The notes under the pieces are model-generated. The model had not been told where the DNA came from and ran no database searches. It saw nothing but the letters and a program-made list of their open reading frames with translations. A stretch of DNA of 64,000 nucleotides, taken from NCBI RefSeq assembly GCF_018918145.1, contig NZ_JAHLPX010000004.1, positions 177,300-241,299 of the forward strand. The letters run 5' to 3'. Origin of the DNA: Anaerotignum sp. MSJ-24. GTDB lineage: Bacteria > Bacillota > Clostridia > Lachnospirales > Anaerotignaceae. Shown here one piece after another: positions 18,232-27,115 of the stretch. The translations under genes and the position numbers were made by a program. The first letter of the stretch is position 1; each line of letters begins with the position of its first letter.

Positions 18232-18286
18232 ACTCAAATTCATGTACAAGTCAAAATAATAAAAAATATGAAAAGAGGAATTAATA

Positions 18287-19570
18287 ATGAGCGAATATAA
18301 ATTTGAAACACTTCAGTTACACGTAGGACAGGAAGAGCCGGATCCCGCAACAGATTCAAGAGCAGTACCCATTTACCAGACAACATCATATGTTTTCAAA
18401 AACTCAGCACATGCGGCTGCACGTTTTAACCTTACAGACGCAGGTAATATCTACGGCAGACTTACAAACTCAACACAGGACGTATTTGAAAAGAGAATAG
18501 CAGCACTTGAAGGCGGTGTTGCAGGTCTTGCGGTTGCATCAGGTGCAGCAGCTATTACATACGCAATCCAGGCACTTGCTCCTGACGGAGGACATATTGT
18601 AGCACAGAAAACAATATATGGCGGAACATATAATCTTCTCGAACATACACTTCCTCATTACGGAATTACAGCAACTTTTGTAGATGCACATAACCTTGAA
18701 GAGGTTGAAAACGCAATTCAGGACAATACAAGAGCAATCTATCTTGAAACACTCGGAAATCCCAACAGCGATATTCCCGATATTGATGCAATAGCTGAAA
18801 TTGCTCATAAACATGGACTTCCTTTAGTAATTGACAATACATTCGGAACACCTTATCTTATTCGTCCTATCGAGCATGGTGCAGATATTGTTGTTCATTC
18901 GGCAACAAAGTTTATTGGCGGTCATGGTACATCATTAGGCGGTGTTATCGTTGATTCCGGTAAATTTGACTGGAAAGCAAGCGGAAAATATCCCGAAATA
19001 GCAGATCCAAACCCCAGCTATCATGGTGTTTCATTTGTTGATGCGGCAGGCCCGGCGGCTTTCGTAACATATGTAAGAGCTATATTGCTTCGTGACACAG
19101 GTGCGGCAATTTCACCCTTCAACGCTTTCCTTCTCCTTCAGGGCGTTGAAACTCTCTCACTTAGACTTGATCGTCACGCAGAAAATACAAAGAAGGTAGT
19201 TGAGTATCTTTCAAAGCATCCTCAGGTTGAACACGTAAATCATCCTTCACTTCCTGATCATCCTGACCATAAGCTTTATGAGAAATATTTCCCCAACGGC
19301 GGCGCTTCAATTTTCACATTTGAAATCAAAGGTGGACAGGAAGAAGCTCATAAGTTTATCGACAACTTAAAGATATTCTCACTTCTTGCAAATGTAGCTG
19401 ATGTTAAGAGCCTTGTTATTCACCCGGCAACAACAACTCATTCACAGCTTACAGAAGAAGAACTTCTTGACCAGGGAATCAAGCCCAACACAATCCGTCT
19501 TTCAATAGGTACAGAGCATATTGATGACATTATTGCGGATCTTGAGAACGGATTTGCAGCAGTAAAGTAA
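18287..19570 (+). CDS. metY: O-acetylhomoserine aminocarboxypropyltransferase (sulfhydrylase)
   Basis: A 427-residue PLP enzyme of the Cys/Met metabolism family. It condenses O-acetylhomoserine with sulfide or methanethiol to give homocysteine or methionine. The N-terminal ETLQLHVGQ and the PLP lysine Lys208 in SATKFIGGHG are typical of the roughly 430-residue MetY group rather than the shorter cystathionine enzymes. Some members also show O-acetylserine sulfhydrylase activity. The Cys-containing leader peptide fits a gene in sulfur amino acid metabolism. The start ATG follows AAAAGAGGAA. Confidence 0.93.
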   Translation: MSEYKFETLQLHVGQEEPDPATDSRAVPIYQTTSYVFKNSAHAAARFNLTDAGNIYGRLTNSTQDVFEKRIAALEGGVAGLAVASGAAAITYAIQALAPDGGHIVAQKTIYGGTYNLLEHTLPHYGITATFVDAHNLEEVENAIQDNTRAIYLETLGNPNSDIPDIDAIAEIAHKHGLPLVIDNTFGTPYLIRPIEHGADIVVHSATKFIGGHGTSLGGVIVDSGKFDWKASGKYPEIADPNPSYHGVSFVDAAGPAAFVTYVRAILLRDTGAAISPFNAFLLLQGVETLSLRLDRHAENTKKVVEYLSKHPQVEHVNHPSLPDHPDHKLYEKYFPNGGASIFTFEIKGGQEEAHKFIDNLKIFSLLANVADVKSLVIHPATTTHSQLTEEELLDQGIKPNTIRLSIGTEHIDDIIADLENGFAAVK

Positions 19571-19572
19571 AA

Positions 19573-19673
19573 AGGGTGTGTACGCCCTAAGTCGAAAACA
19601 ATGAGAGCTTTCGATTTGCTTAAATTAAGGCATGAATGAAATACGGAGGCATATTTTATGTCTCCGTATTTCG
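19573..19673 (+). repeat. Partial copy D of the dispersed hairpin element
   Basis: It shares the 5' module TAAGTCGAAAAC...TTTCGA.TTGCTTAAATTAAGGCATGAAT with the full copies near 27.6, 57.5 and 59.7 kb. A strong stem (GAAATACGGAG pairing with CTCCGTATTTC) takes the place of the variable middle hairpin. The 3' modules are missing. The hairpin may also act as the metY terminator. Confidence 0.6.
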
Positions 19674-19693
19674 GCGTATATAGGAGTAAATAA

Positions 19694-20380
19694 ATGATAC
19701 AGAAGAAAGCTTTAAAAACTGCATTTATCAAATCCATTCCGATATTATGCAGTTATATTTTTGTCGGCATTGCATACGGAATTATGATGGAGAATGCCGG
19801 ATTTGCATGGTATTATTAATTACTGGCAAGTTTTGGTGTATACACCGGAGCTTTTCAGTTTGTTCTTATAACGCTTATGAGCAGTGGTGCATCAATGGTA
19901 ACAATAGCGCTTACGGCTCTTTTGATGAGCAGCAGACAGACATTTTACAGCATTACATTTTTGAAGGACTTTAAAAGCATGGGAAAAAGAATGCCATATA
20001 TGGTGCTTACTATGTCTGACGAAACCTATGCGGTAAACTGTTCTCTTGATATAGACGATGATAAGGAAAGAAAGGACACAATGTTCTGGGTGGCAATGTT
20101 CAGCAGAATTTATTGGATGGCAGGCTCGGTAATTGGCGGCGTTCTCGGACAGCTTATTCCGTTTGAGCTTGAAGGAATAGATTTCTGCATGACTGCGCTT
20201 TTTGTAACCATATTTATTGACCAATGGGAAAAGACCGACCGACACACTCCGGCGTTGCTCGGAATAGCTGTCGGCATAATATGTCTTGTTATATTTGGTC
20301 AGGGAAGCTTTATGCTTCCGGCACTTCTTATTGCATCAGCAATATTAATTATGATGCAGAGAAAGGAGCAGACTGAATGA
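19694..20380 (+). pseudogene. azlC: azlC branched-chain amino acid exporter subunit, interrupted by an in-frame TAA
   Basis: AzlC forms an inner-membrane branched-chain amino acid exporter with AzlD. Reading from ATG 19694 (site TAGGAG) gives 41 residues of typical AzlC N terminus. It then meets TAA at 19817-19819 and continues in the same frame through LLASFGVYTGAFQF to the stop at 20380, overlapping azlD by 4 bases. There is no frameshift; a single sense-to-stop change explains it, for instance a Ser TCA codon. The downstream fragment from ATG 19877 lacks the first two or so helices. It is either a recent pseudogene or a sequencing or strain-level error. Confidence 0.8.
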
Positions 20381-20697
20381 CAAAATATATTATTACGGCA
20401 ATAATTGTTTCCGGCTGTTGCACGGCTTTTCTGCGTTCACTTCCGTTTATAGCGTTTAAGGGCGAAAGGAAAATGCCTGTATGGCTTGACAAGCTGGGAC
20501 AGATACTTCCGTCCACAATAATGGCGGTGCTTATTATATATTGTCTTAAGGACGTCGGAGATGATTTCGGAAGAATAGGCATATCTAAAATACTGGCGGT
20601 AATTGTTGTGGCGATTACATATAAGTGGAAACACAATACATTCATAAGCATAGGTACTGGTACGACATTTTATATGTTTATGTTATACTTATTATAA
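20377..20697 (+). CDS. azlD: AzlD family branched-chain amino acid transport partner
   Basis: A 106-residue membrane protein with about four hydrophobic helices. The conserved TFLLR-like segment appears as TAFLRSLPF near residue 14. It is intact and overlaps the interrupted azlC by ATGA. If azlC is dead, the exporter would not function. Confidence 0.85.
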   Translation: MTKYIITAIIVSGCCTAFLRSLPFIAFKGERKMPVWLDKLGQILPSTIMAVLIIYCLKDVGDDFGRIGISKILAVIVVAITYKWKHNTFISIGTGTTFYMFMLYLL

Positions 20698-20701
20698 AAA
20701 T

Positions 20702-20740
20702 AAGTCGTATATTCAAAACGAGTATACGACTTTTGTTTTT
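20702..20740. terminator. Bidirectional terminator between azlD and the hydrolase gene
   Basis: The perfect 10-bp stem AAGTCGTATA/TATACGACTT with an 11-nt loop is followed by a T-rich run on the plus strand. Confidence 0.75.
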
Positions 20741-21713
20741 AATTCTGGAAATTTATATTTTGATTGAGTATTATCGGGTATCTTACAAGTTTATCCGAAT
20801 CAAGGTTTTCTCTGTGCATATCTACTGCCGAAATCTGATGATTGTTATAGGTTGTGTAATAATAAATGCCTTTATCAAGGTTACAGCATGAGGTGTAGAT
20901 AGTTATTTCATATTTTCCGTCATGTACCTCACAACAGCCTCTCTGCTGGTCAACCGAGCCGAGAATATGGAAAAACTGGCTTACACTTTCTTCCTCGGAA
21001 TCACCGGAAACAGAGTTCATTTTTGTAAATGCGGCCTTTGCAAAACGAGATGCGGACGACAAATCTCCCGGCAGACCGATTGCACCCATTCCACGGCTGT
21101 AAGGGTGGAGCGGCAGCTTGTCCGAAAACTTATTTTCGGGATTTTTCGGCGATAAATTCATATAATTATTCAAAGAAAACATCTGGATATTAAACGGCGG
21201 ATTATTTGTAAGTATTCCGACCGGATTGTCATATATATGAAGTCCGTCAGCCATAGATTCAACTGTAATCGCCTCGTCTTTATCGGATATTATCCAATGG
21301 AGCTGTGCAAGCGGCAATTCGGCGTTGAATGGAGTATCAATTATATTAATGTTGTCGAGCAATGCTTTTGCGTCTTTTACTGTACTGCATTGGCCTAAAA
21401 TCCATGGTATAAGCTCAAACTGGGCAATGTTGGTTTTGTTCTCGACAGGCTTATTGTATGCGGCATTTCCGACAAAGTTAAGTCCGGCAATGCCAAGGCC
21501 TTTTTCGTTTATGGCATCATAATAAAGCGGATAGTTTCCTGCAACGTATGCCATTCCTATTATTGCATAATGGGTATTCATGCTTTCGGTATTTCTGAAA
21601 TTAAACTGATAATTTCTCGGTGTTATTGTAATTTCATCACCGTAGGAAAATTCATAATCAAGAGTTCTTCCGAAATAACCGTCTTTCGTCTTGTATGTTG
21701 CGGCTGTACACAT
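20739..21713 (-). CDS. Linear amide C-N hydrolase, bile salt hydrolase/penicillin V acylase family
   Basis: A 324-residue Ntn hydrolase with the N-terminal nucleophile Cys2 exposed after Met removal. Other family active-site residues are in place: Arg16 and Asp19 in FGRTLDYE, Asn79 in GLNF, Asn170/171 in LTNNPPF and Arg223 in SASRF. This set and the LTNNPPF sequence match clostridial bile salt hydrolases, which deconjugate glycine- or taurine-linked bile acids. Penicillin V acylase activity cannot be excluded. There is no signal peptide, so it is cytoplasmic. Its presence suggests a gut habitat. Confidence 0.85.
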   Translation of the reverse strand: MCTAATYKTKDGYFGRTLDYEFSYGDEITITPRNYQFNFRNTESMNTHYAIIGMAYVAGNYPLYYDAINEKGLGIAGLNFVGNAAYNKPVENKTNIAQFELIPWILGQCSTVKDAKALLDNINIIDTPFNAELPLAQLHWIISDKDEAITVESMADGLHIYDNPVGILTNNPPFNIQMFSLNNYMNLSPKNPENKFSDKLPLHPYSRGMGAIGLPGDLSSASRFAKAAFTKMNSVSGDSEEESVSQFFHILGSVDQQRGCCEVHDGKYEITIYTSCCNLDKGIYYYTTYNNHQISAVDMHRENLDSDKLVRYPIILNQNINFQN

Positions 21714-21734
21714 ATTAATTCATCCTTTTTACTT

Positions 21735-22202
21735 TTATTTGTTTGCTTTTCCCGTAATATATTCGGGAGTTATTTTTATTACAGATGCAGGCATTTTTCC
21801 GCTTTCTATACAGCTTTTTCCTTTTTCGACAAAGTCGGGAGCAAGCTTTTCAACAAGCTTTAGTAAAGCGGCTTTAGCTTCTTCGCCTTCCGCTAAAGAG
21901 GCTTTTCCGAAAACAATAACGCTTGAATATCCGGTTGTGAGATTTTCAGGTATAATTTTGCTGTCTGTAACAACTGTGAAGCTGATGTTTGGATTATATT
22001 TTATATTTTCAAGCTTATGTCCGACATTTGATGCACAGTGAAAATATATATTTCCGTTATAAAATACATAGTTTACGGGAACACCATAAGGATAACCGTC
22101 TTCACCGATTGTAGAAAATACTCCATATTCGGCTTTATTAAGAATTGTTTCGGCCTCTTCATTGGTGAGCATTCTTTCTTTTCTTCTCATTTCATGAAAC
22201 AT
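21735..22202 (-). CDS. Pyridoxamine 5'-phosphate oxidase-like flavin protein (NimA-like)
   Basis: A 155-residue split-barrel FMN-binding protein. It has the N-terminal MRRKxRxL segment and the GYPYGVPVNYVFYNGNIYFHCA core typical of the NimA/PNPOx-like group. The open frame starts at a GTG at 22211 that belongs to the ribosome site AAGGAGTG, so ATG 22202 is the start. Nim-type relatives can reduce nitroimidazoles, but the activity here is unknown. It lies 5 bases after the Nudix gene. Confidence 0.8.
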   Translation of the reverse strand: MFHEMRRKERMLTNEEAETILNKAEYGVFSTIGEDGYPYGVPVNYVFYNGNIYFHCASNVGHKLENIKYNPNISFTVVTDSKIIPENLTTGYSSVIVFGKASLAEGEEAKAALLKLVEKLAPDFVEKGKSCIESGKMPASVIKITPEYITGKANK

Positions 22203-22207
22203 AAGTA

Positions 22208-22852
22208 TCACTCCTTATTAGTATTTATTAAATAGCATAAATTATTTATCATTCTTGCTGTTAATCCCCAAATAACTTTGTCTTTGTAGAAATAAAACAA
22301 TTCGGACTGTTTTCCGTGGCTCCAGCCGTAACTTCTTCCACCGACAATATGATCAAAGGGAAAATCATCGGGAATATCAAATTTTATGTTTATATTATGT
22401 ACTTCGGGTTCGGTTTCAAGGAAAAATTTCAACGGTACTGTAAATACCTCTGATACCTCATCTGAATTTATTTTAAGCTCCGATATATCTGTGTTTTCTA
22501 TGAGTGCGACAAACGGACTGATTATTGCTTTGTAGGCTGTCACAATATAATCAAGACAGCCAAGAATTTTTATGTTTGAAACATCAACGCCGATTTCTTC
22601 ATGTGCTTCTCTTATGGCTGTTTCAACCGCACTTTCATGCTGTTCACGTTTTCCGCCGGGAAAACATATGTCGCCGGGCTGTCTTTTTAAATCCATAGAG
22701 CGTTTGCTGAAAAGCAGCTCAGGCCCGCTTTCTGTAACAAATATAGGCAGGACAACGGAGCTGTATTTGAATTTTCCTTCCGGCCTTGGTGTATGACTGT
22801 CAAGTATATGCTTGATTTCGGTTGTGTTTATATCAGAAATATGGTTTTCCAT
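22208..22852 (-). CDS. Nudix hydrolase, CoA pyrophosphatase type
   Basis: A 214-residue Nudix enzyme. The Nudix box reads GGKREQHESAVETAIREAHEEIGV around residues 70-93, of which only the GX5EX7REXXEE pattern is diagnostic. The preceding SKRSMDLKRQPGDICFPGG matches the NudL/CoA pyrophosphatase signature. It would cleave CoA to phosphopantetheine and adenosine 3',5'-bisphosphate. It is followed closely by the flavin protein and preceded by the recombinase gene, forming a minus-strand operon. Confidence 0.85.
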   Translation of the reverse strand: MENHISDINTTEIKHILDSHTPRPEGKFKYSSVVLPIFVTESGPELLFSKRSMDLKRQPGDICFPGGKREQHESAVETAIREAHEEIGVDVSNIKILGCLDYIVTAYKAIISPFVALIENTDISELKINSDEVSEVFTVPLKFFLETEPEVHNINIKFDIPDDFPFDHIVGGRSYGWSHGKQSELFYFYKDKVIWGLTARMINNLCYLINTNKE

Positions 22853-22856
22853 GCTG

Positions 22857-23933
22857 TCAATCCTTTCTCAAATGTATTTTTCTTGCGGCTTTTCGCTTAA
22901 GGTCAATTTCTGTTGCGGCATAATGTTTTCTTGTTGTGTTTACATCGGCATGACCGAGAACATCGGCAACCAAATAAATATCTCCTGTTTCAAGATATAG
23001 ATTTGTGCCGAATGTACTTCTAAGCTTATGTGGTGTAATTTTTTTTAGCTTAATAACAGCTTGGGAGTATTTTTTTACAAGTAACTGCACTGAGCGTACA
23101 TTTATTCTTTTTCCCTGACCTGATAAAAATAAGGCTTTGTCGTTTTCGTCCTTAGGCGGATGCTCATTACGGTATTTAATATAGTTTTCCAATGCTTCGG
23201 CAACCTCATCGCCGAAATATAAAATAGCCTGTTTTCCGCCTTTTCGTGTTATTGTAAAGCAATAGCTGTCAAAATCAATATCGTCCACATTTAGCCCGAC
23301 ACATTCGCTTACTCGTATGCCTGTACCGACAAGAGTTGTAATTATCGCAAGATCTCGGAGCTTAGTTTTTTCGTGAAAGCATTTTTGTCTGTCTGTTAGA
23401 TTTTCTCCGCTTTCTACCTCGTCAAGAAGGTCGGCAACCTCGTTTGCCTCAAGACGTATTATTGATTTTTCATGTATTTTCGGTGTGCTTACAAGTGCGG
23501 CAGGATCAATTTTTATATACTGTTTTTGCAGAAAATATTTGTACATGGAGCGGATTGCCGCAAGCTTGCGAGATTTTGCGTTTTCCGCATTGAAAAGAGC
23601 TGTGTTGTTTATGCAGTCCTCTTCGGTATCTCGGAAAGGAACATAGCTTGTCACATAATCGAGAAATTCTTCTATATCCTGCGGAGTAATTGTTTCAAGC
23701 ATGGAAACCTCTATGTTTTCGAAATCAACACCTATAAAGTTATCGTTTTTTTCACAGAGAAAATTGAAAAAAACCTTAAGGTCATAGGCATAGCCTATAC
23801 GTGTTTTTACGGAAGTGGTCTGTGCAATACCTCTGAAATAAATAAAAAGAAAAGGCGGCAACTGCTCAAGAAGTCCCTTTAGATGGGCGGAATCACGTAT
23901 TTTTTCTTCTTCTTTATAGGTCATTTTAGGCAT
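22857..23933 (-). CDS. Tyrosine recombinase, XerC/XerD-like
   Basis: A 358-residue site-specific recombinase. The N-terminal SAM-like DNA-binding domain covers about residues 20-140. The catalytic domain has Arg in GTGIRVSE, Lys in TRKGGKQA, HKLR as the His-x-x-Arg box, His in LGHADVNTT and the Tyr nucleophile in RKHYA. It is longer than XerC or XerD (about 300 residues) because of the N-terminal region. No phage or transposon genes are nearby. It overlaps the TtcA-like gene by 8 bases, so it looks like a resident recombinase rather than a mobile-element integrase. Confidence 0.85.
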   Translation of the reverse strand: MPKMTYKEEEKIRDSAHLKGLLEQLPPFLFIYFRGIAQTTSVKTRIGYAYDLKVFFNFLCEKNDNFIGVDFENIEVSMLETITPQDIEEFLDYVTSYVPFRDTEEDCINNTALFNAENAKSRKLAAIRSMYKYFLQKQYIKIDPAALVSTPKIHEKSIIRLEANEVADLLDEVESGENLTDRQKCFHEKTKLRDLAIITTLVGTGIRVSECVGLNVDDIDFDSYCFTITRKGGKQAILYFGDEVAEALENYIKYRNEHPPKDENDKALFLSGQGKRINVRSVQLLVKKYSQAVIKLKKITPHKLRSTFGTNLYLETGDIYLVADVLGHADVNTTRKHYAATEIDLKRKAARKIHLRKD

Positions 23934-24666
23934 TGAAATCACCTCTGCCGTTGTTAAGATTCCAGTCGGGAAGACATCTGGTTATCGCACCGAATATTTT
24001 CTGCGAAAGATTGGGATATGTTTTATTTAATGAAAGAATAAGCTCTTTTATTTCCTGTCGTTTTGTATTTCCACTGGCAGGACACGGGTTTTTAACAATC
24101 TGTGTATCAAGAGAGTTTGCAAAGCTCTTTGCCTCATATTCCTGAACATATATAAGAGGGCGGATTGAATAAAGCTTTTTGCGTTCAAGAAAGCTGACAG
24201 GTGAAAAACAGCTTATTCTGCCTTCAAATATAAGTGACATGAGAAATGTTTCTATGACATCATTTTTATTGTGGCCGAGAGCGACCTTATTACAGCTGAG
24301 ATCATCTGCGGCATTATTGAGAGCTCCCTTACGCATTTTGGCACATAATGAGCATGGATTTTCCTCTTTTCGTCCTTCAAATACTATTTCTCCGATTTGG
24401 GTATCTACAACGGTATAGTGGACACCAAGCTCGTCACAGAGCTTTTGTATTGAGCTGTAATCCGGATTTCCCAGACCGAGAGAAACAGTTATAGCCTCGA
24501 TATCATATTTTTTGGGATAAAAACGGCGCATTTCGGCAAGTGCATAAAGCATCGCAATGCTGTCCTTTCCGCCGGAAACGCCTACGGCAATTTTATCGCC
24601 TTCTTCTATCATATTGTAATCATCAACTGCTCGTCTTACATAGCTTAATAATTTTTGTGTTTTCAT
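23926..24666 (-). CDS. TtcA-like tRNA 2-thiolation ATPase (PP-loop)
   Basis: A 246-residue N-type ATP pyrophosphatase. The PP-loop is SGGKDS near residues 30-35. The CxxC in CSLCAKMRKGAL and a third Cys in PCPASG match the Fe-S-binding cysteines of TtcA (2-thiocytidine 32 of tRNA). TilS-like relatives lack this Cys pattern. Firmicute members of this group are not fully characterised, so the exact modified base is uncertain. It is the first gene of the minus-strand operon that runs to the bile salt hydrolase. Confidence 0.8.
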   Translation of the reverse strand: MKTQKLLSYVRRAVDDYNMIEEGDKIAVGVSGGKDSIAMLYALAEMRRFYPKKYDIEAITVSLGLGNPDYSSIQKLCDELGVHYTVVDTQIGEIVFEGRKEENPCSLCAKMRKGALNNAADDLSCNKVALGHNKNDVIETFLMSLIFEGRISCFSPVSFLERKKLYSIRPLIYVQEYEAKSFANSLDTQIVKNPCPASGNTKRQEIKELILSLNKTYPNLSQKIFGAITRCLPDWNLNNGRGDFNA

Positions 24667-24756
24667 TTTACAACTCCGATTTAAGATTTATTCGCTAAAT
24701 ATTAGTATACTACAAAATATTGACTGTGAAAAGTCGCAAAAACGGAACATGACCTA

Positions 24757-24785
24757 TTGCAAATGAATTTGAAAAAACTTATAAT
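24757..24785 (+). promoter_or_regulatory. Promoter of rel
   Basis: TTGCAA (24757-24762) and the consensus TATAAT (24780-24785) have a 17-bp spacer. The roughly 90-nt leader contains two short hairpins and no convincing translated ORF. Confidence 0.75.
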
Positions 24786-24879
24786 AGAAGTTATATTTTT
24801 AATATGGAGCAGTGTCTGAAAAGACTGAGTAATCCGAAGCACAACGGATTGCTGCAACAGGAGCAAGGAGCTGACAGCA

Positions 24880-27102
24880 ATGGAAACACCCGATGAATTA
24901 TATAAACAATTAGTTGACAAAATAAAAGAATATCATCCGACGGATAACTTTGAAATGCTTGAAAAGGCATACAATGTTGCAAGAGAGGCACATAAGGAGC
25001 AGAAAAGAAAATCCGGTGAGCCTTATATAATACATCCTCTTAAGGTTGCTTATATTCTTGCGGAGCTTGAGCTGGATATGGAATCGATAGAGGCAGGTCT
25101 CCTACATGACACAATAGAAGATACACCTTATACCTATGAGGATATTTCCAACATATTCGGCGAAGAGGTTGCTGTTCTTGTTGACGGTGTTACAAAGCTC
25201 GGTAAGCTTTCATATACAACAAAGGAAGAAATTCAGGCAGAAAATTATCGAAAGATGTTCCTTGCCATGGCAAAGGATATAAGGGTTATTCTTATCAAGC
25301 TTGCCGACAGACTTCACAATATGCGTACCCTCAACTATATGACAGAGGCAAAGCAGCAGGAAAAGGCACAGGAAACACTGGATATATATGCTCCGCTTGC
25401 TCACAGACTCGGTATTTCAAAAATACGCACAGAAATGGAGGATTTGTGCTTTAAATATCTTAATCCCGATGCGTATTATGACCTTAAGAGTAAAATAGAA
25501 AAGAAGAAATCCGAAAGAGAGCAGTATGTAAACCGTATTGTTAAGGAAATTGATGCTAAGGTAAAGGAATCCGGCATAAAGGGAACGGTTTACGGAAGAA
25601 GTAAGCACTTTTTCAGTATATATAAAAAGATGGTCAACCAGAACAAAACGCTTGACCAGATTTACGATTTGTTTGCGGTTAGAATTATTGTGGATACGGT
25701 AAAGGACTGCTATGCAGTTCTTGGTATTGTGCATGATATGTATAAGCCTATGCCGGGACGCTTTAAGGATTATATAGCGATGCCTAAAACAAATATGTAT
25801 CAGTCGCTCCACAACACACTTATTGGCCCTACAGGTGAGCCTTTTGAGGTTCAGATAAGAACATGGGAAATGCACCGTACAAGTGAATACGGTATTGCTG
25901 CCCATTGGAAATATAAAGAAGGCAGAGGCGGAGAGGTAACACAGAACAAGGAAGAGGAAAAGCTTGCATGGTTAAGACAGATTCTTGAGTGGCAGAGAGA
26001 TCTTTCCGACAACAAGGAGTTTATGACAACACTTAAATCCGACCTCAATATTTTCAATGACTCGGTTTATGCGTTTACACCTCAGGGCAAGGTTATACCA
26101 CTTCCGAATGGTTCAACGCCCATTGACTTTGCATATTCCATTCATTCGGCAGTCGGAAACAAAATGGTCGGTGCAAGAGTAAACAACAAAATAGTTACAT
26201 TTGATTATAAAATACAAAATGGTGATATTGTCGAGATTATAACATCACAGAACTCCAGAGGCCCGAGCAGAGATTGGCTTTCGCTCGTAAAAAGCTCAAC
26301 GGCAAGAACAAAAATCAATCAGTGGTTCAAGAAGGAATTTAAGGAAGAGAATATTGTAAAAGGCAAGGAGCTTATTATTGCTGATTGCAAAAAGAAGAAT
26401 TATTCATTCTCGGAGCTTTCAAAGCCCGAATGGCTTGAGATAGTTGTAAACAAATTCGGCTTCCGTGACTGGGACGCTTTGTGTGCAGCTGTCGGACATG
26501 GCGGTGTTAAAGAAGGTCAGGTCACAAACAGACTTATTGAGGAATATCTCAAGGAGCAGAAAAAGAACCAGACAGCGGTTGATTATCTCAAAAAGCTTGA
26601 GGAAAAAACAAACGCAAAGGAAAGAAAAAAGAGCGACAGCGGTGTTATCGTTAAAGGCATAGGAGATGTAAGCGTAAGATTTTCGAGATGCTGTAATCCG
26701 GTTCCCGGTGACGAGATTATCGGATTTGTTACAAGAGGCCGTGGCGTTTCGATACACAGAACCGACTGCGTTAATATAATCAACCTTTCGGAAGAAGAAA
26801 GAAACAGACTTCTTGAGGCAGAATGGGAGATTGACAGAAAGGACGGAAACGGTCCTAAGCTTGCATTCCAGGCAGAAATACGACTTCTCTGCACAGACAG
26901 AAACAATATTATACTTGATTTGAGCCGAGTTCTGTCTGAGGAAAATCTGCCTGTTAAATCCTTCAATGCAAGATCAACAAAGGACATGCTTTCGATAGTC
27001 AATATAGTTCTTGAAATAACAAGCAAGGATCAGCTTGAAAAGGTATGCCAGCACCTTAAGAATGTAAAGGGCGTTGAAGATATAGAACGAGTAAACTCAT
27101 AA
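24880..27102 (+). CDS. rel: Bifunctional (p)ppGpp synthetase/hydrolase RelA/SpoT (Rel)
   Basis: A 740-residue stringent-response enzyme. The order is an HD hydrolase domain (HDTIEDT near residue 75), a synthetase domain (GRFKDYIAMPKTNMYQSLH near residues 290-310), TGS (AFTPQGKVIPLPNGSTP near residue 395), a zinc-finger-like stretch with CCNPVPGD and HRTDC, and a C-terminal ACT domain. The intact HD motif indicates hydrolase as well as synthetase activity. The start is ATG after AAGGAGC. dtd follows at 13 bases, the usual Firmicute arrangement. Confidence 0.97.
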   Translation: METPDELYKQLVDKIKEYHPTDNFEMLEKAYNVAREAHKEQKRKSGEPYIIHPLKVAYILAELELDMESIEAGLLHDTIEDTPYTYEDISNIFGEEVAVLVDGVTKLGKLSYTTKEEIQAENYRKMFLAMAKDIRVILIKLADRLHNMRTLNYMTEAKQQEKAQETLDIYAPLAHRLGISKIRTEMEDLCFKYLNPDAYYDLKSKIEKKKSEREQYVNRIVKEIDAKVKESGIKGTVYGRSKHFFSIYKKMVNQNKTLDQIYDLFAVRIIVDTVKDCYAVLGIVHDMYKPMPGRFKDYIAMPKTNMYQSLHNTLIGPTGEPFEVQIRTWEMHRTSEYGIAAHWKYKEGRGGEVTQNKEEEKLAWLRQILEWQRDLSDNKEFMTTLKSDLNIFNDSVYAFTPQGKVIPLPNGSTPIDFAYSIHSAVGNKMVGARVNNKIVTFDYKIQNGDIVEIITSQNSRGPSRDWLSLVKSSTARTKINQWFKKEFKEENIVKGKELIIADCKKKNYSFSELSKPEWLEIVVNKFGFRDWDALCAAVGHGGVKEGQVTNRLIEEYLKEQKKNQTAVDYLKKLEEKTNAKERKKSDSGVIVKGIGDVSVRFSRCCNPVPGDEIIGFVTRGRGVSIHRTDCVNIINLSEEERNRLLEAEWEIDRKDGNGPKLAFQAEIRLLCTDRNNIILDLSRVLSEENLPVKSFNARSTKDMLSIVNIVLEITSKDQLEKVCQHLKNVKGVEDIERVNS

Positions 27103-27115
27103 TGAGGTAAGAATA

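Noticed and set aside
18030..18286. SAM riboswitch or T-box in the sulfhydrylase leader
   Set aside because: No T-box core (TGGTACCACG-like) and no SAM-I core motifs are present; the translated Cys-rich ORF explains the layout better.
22857..23933. Integrase of a mobile element
   Set aside because: The gene is embedded in an overlapping housekeeping operon, with no attachment-site repeats, tRNA target or phage genes nearby.
24804..24896. 30-codon ORF (ATG 24804) upstream of and overlapping the rel start, a possible leader peptide
   Set aside because: There is no ribosome site and no terminator or antiterminator pair; two small hairpins alone do not support attenuation.
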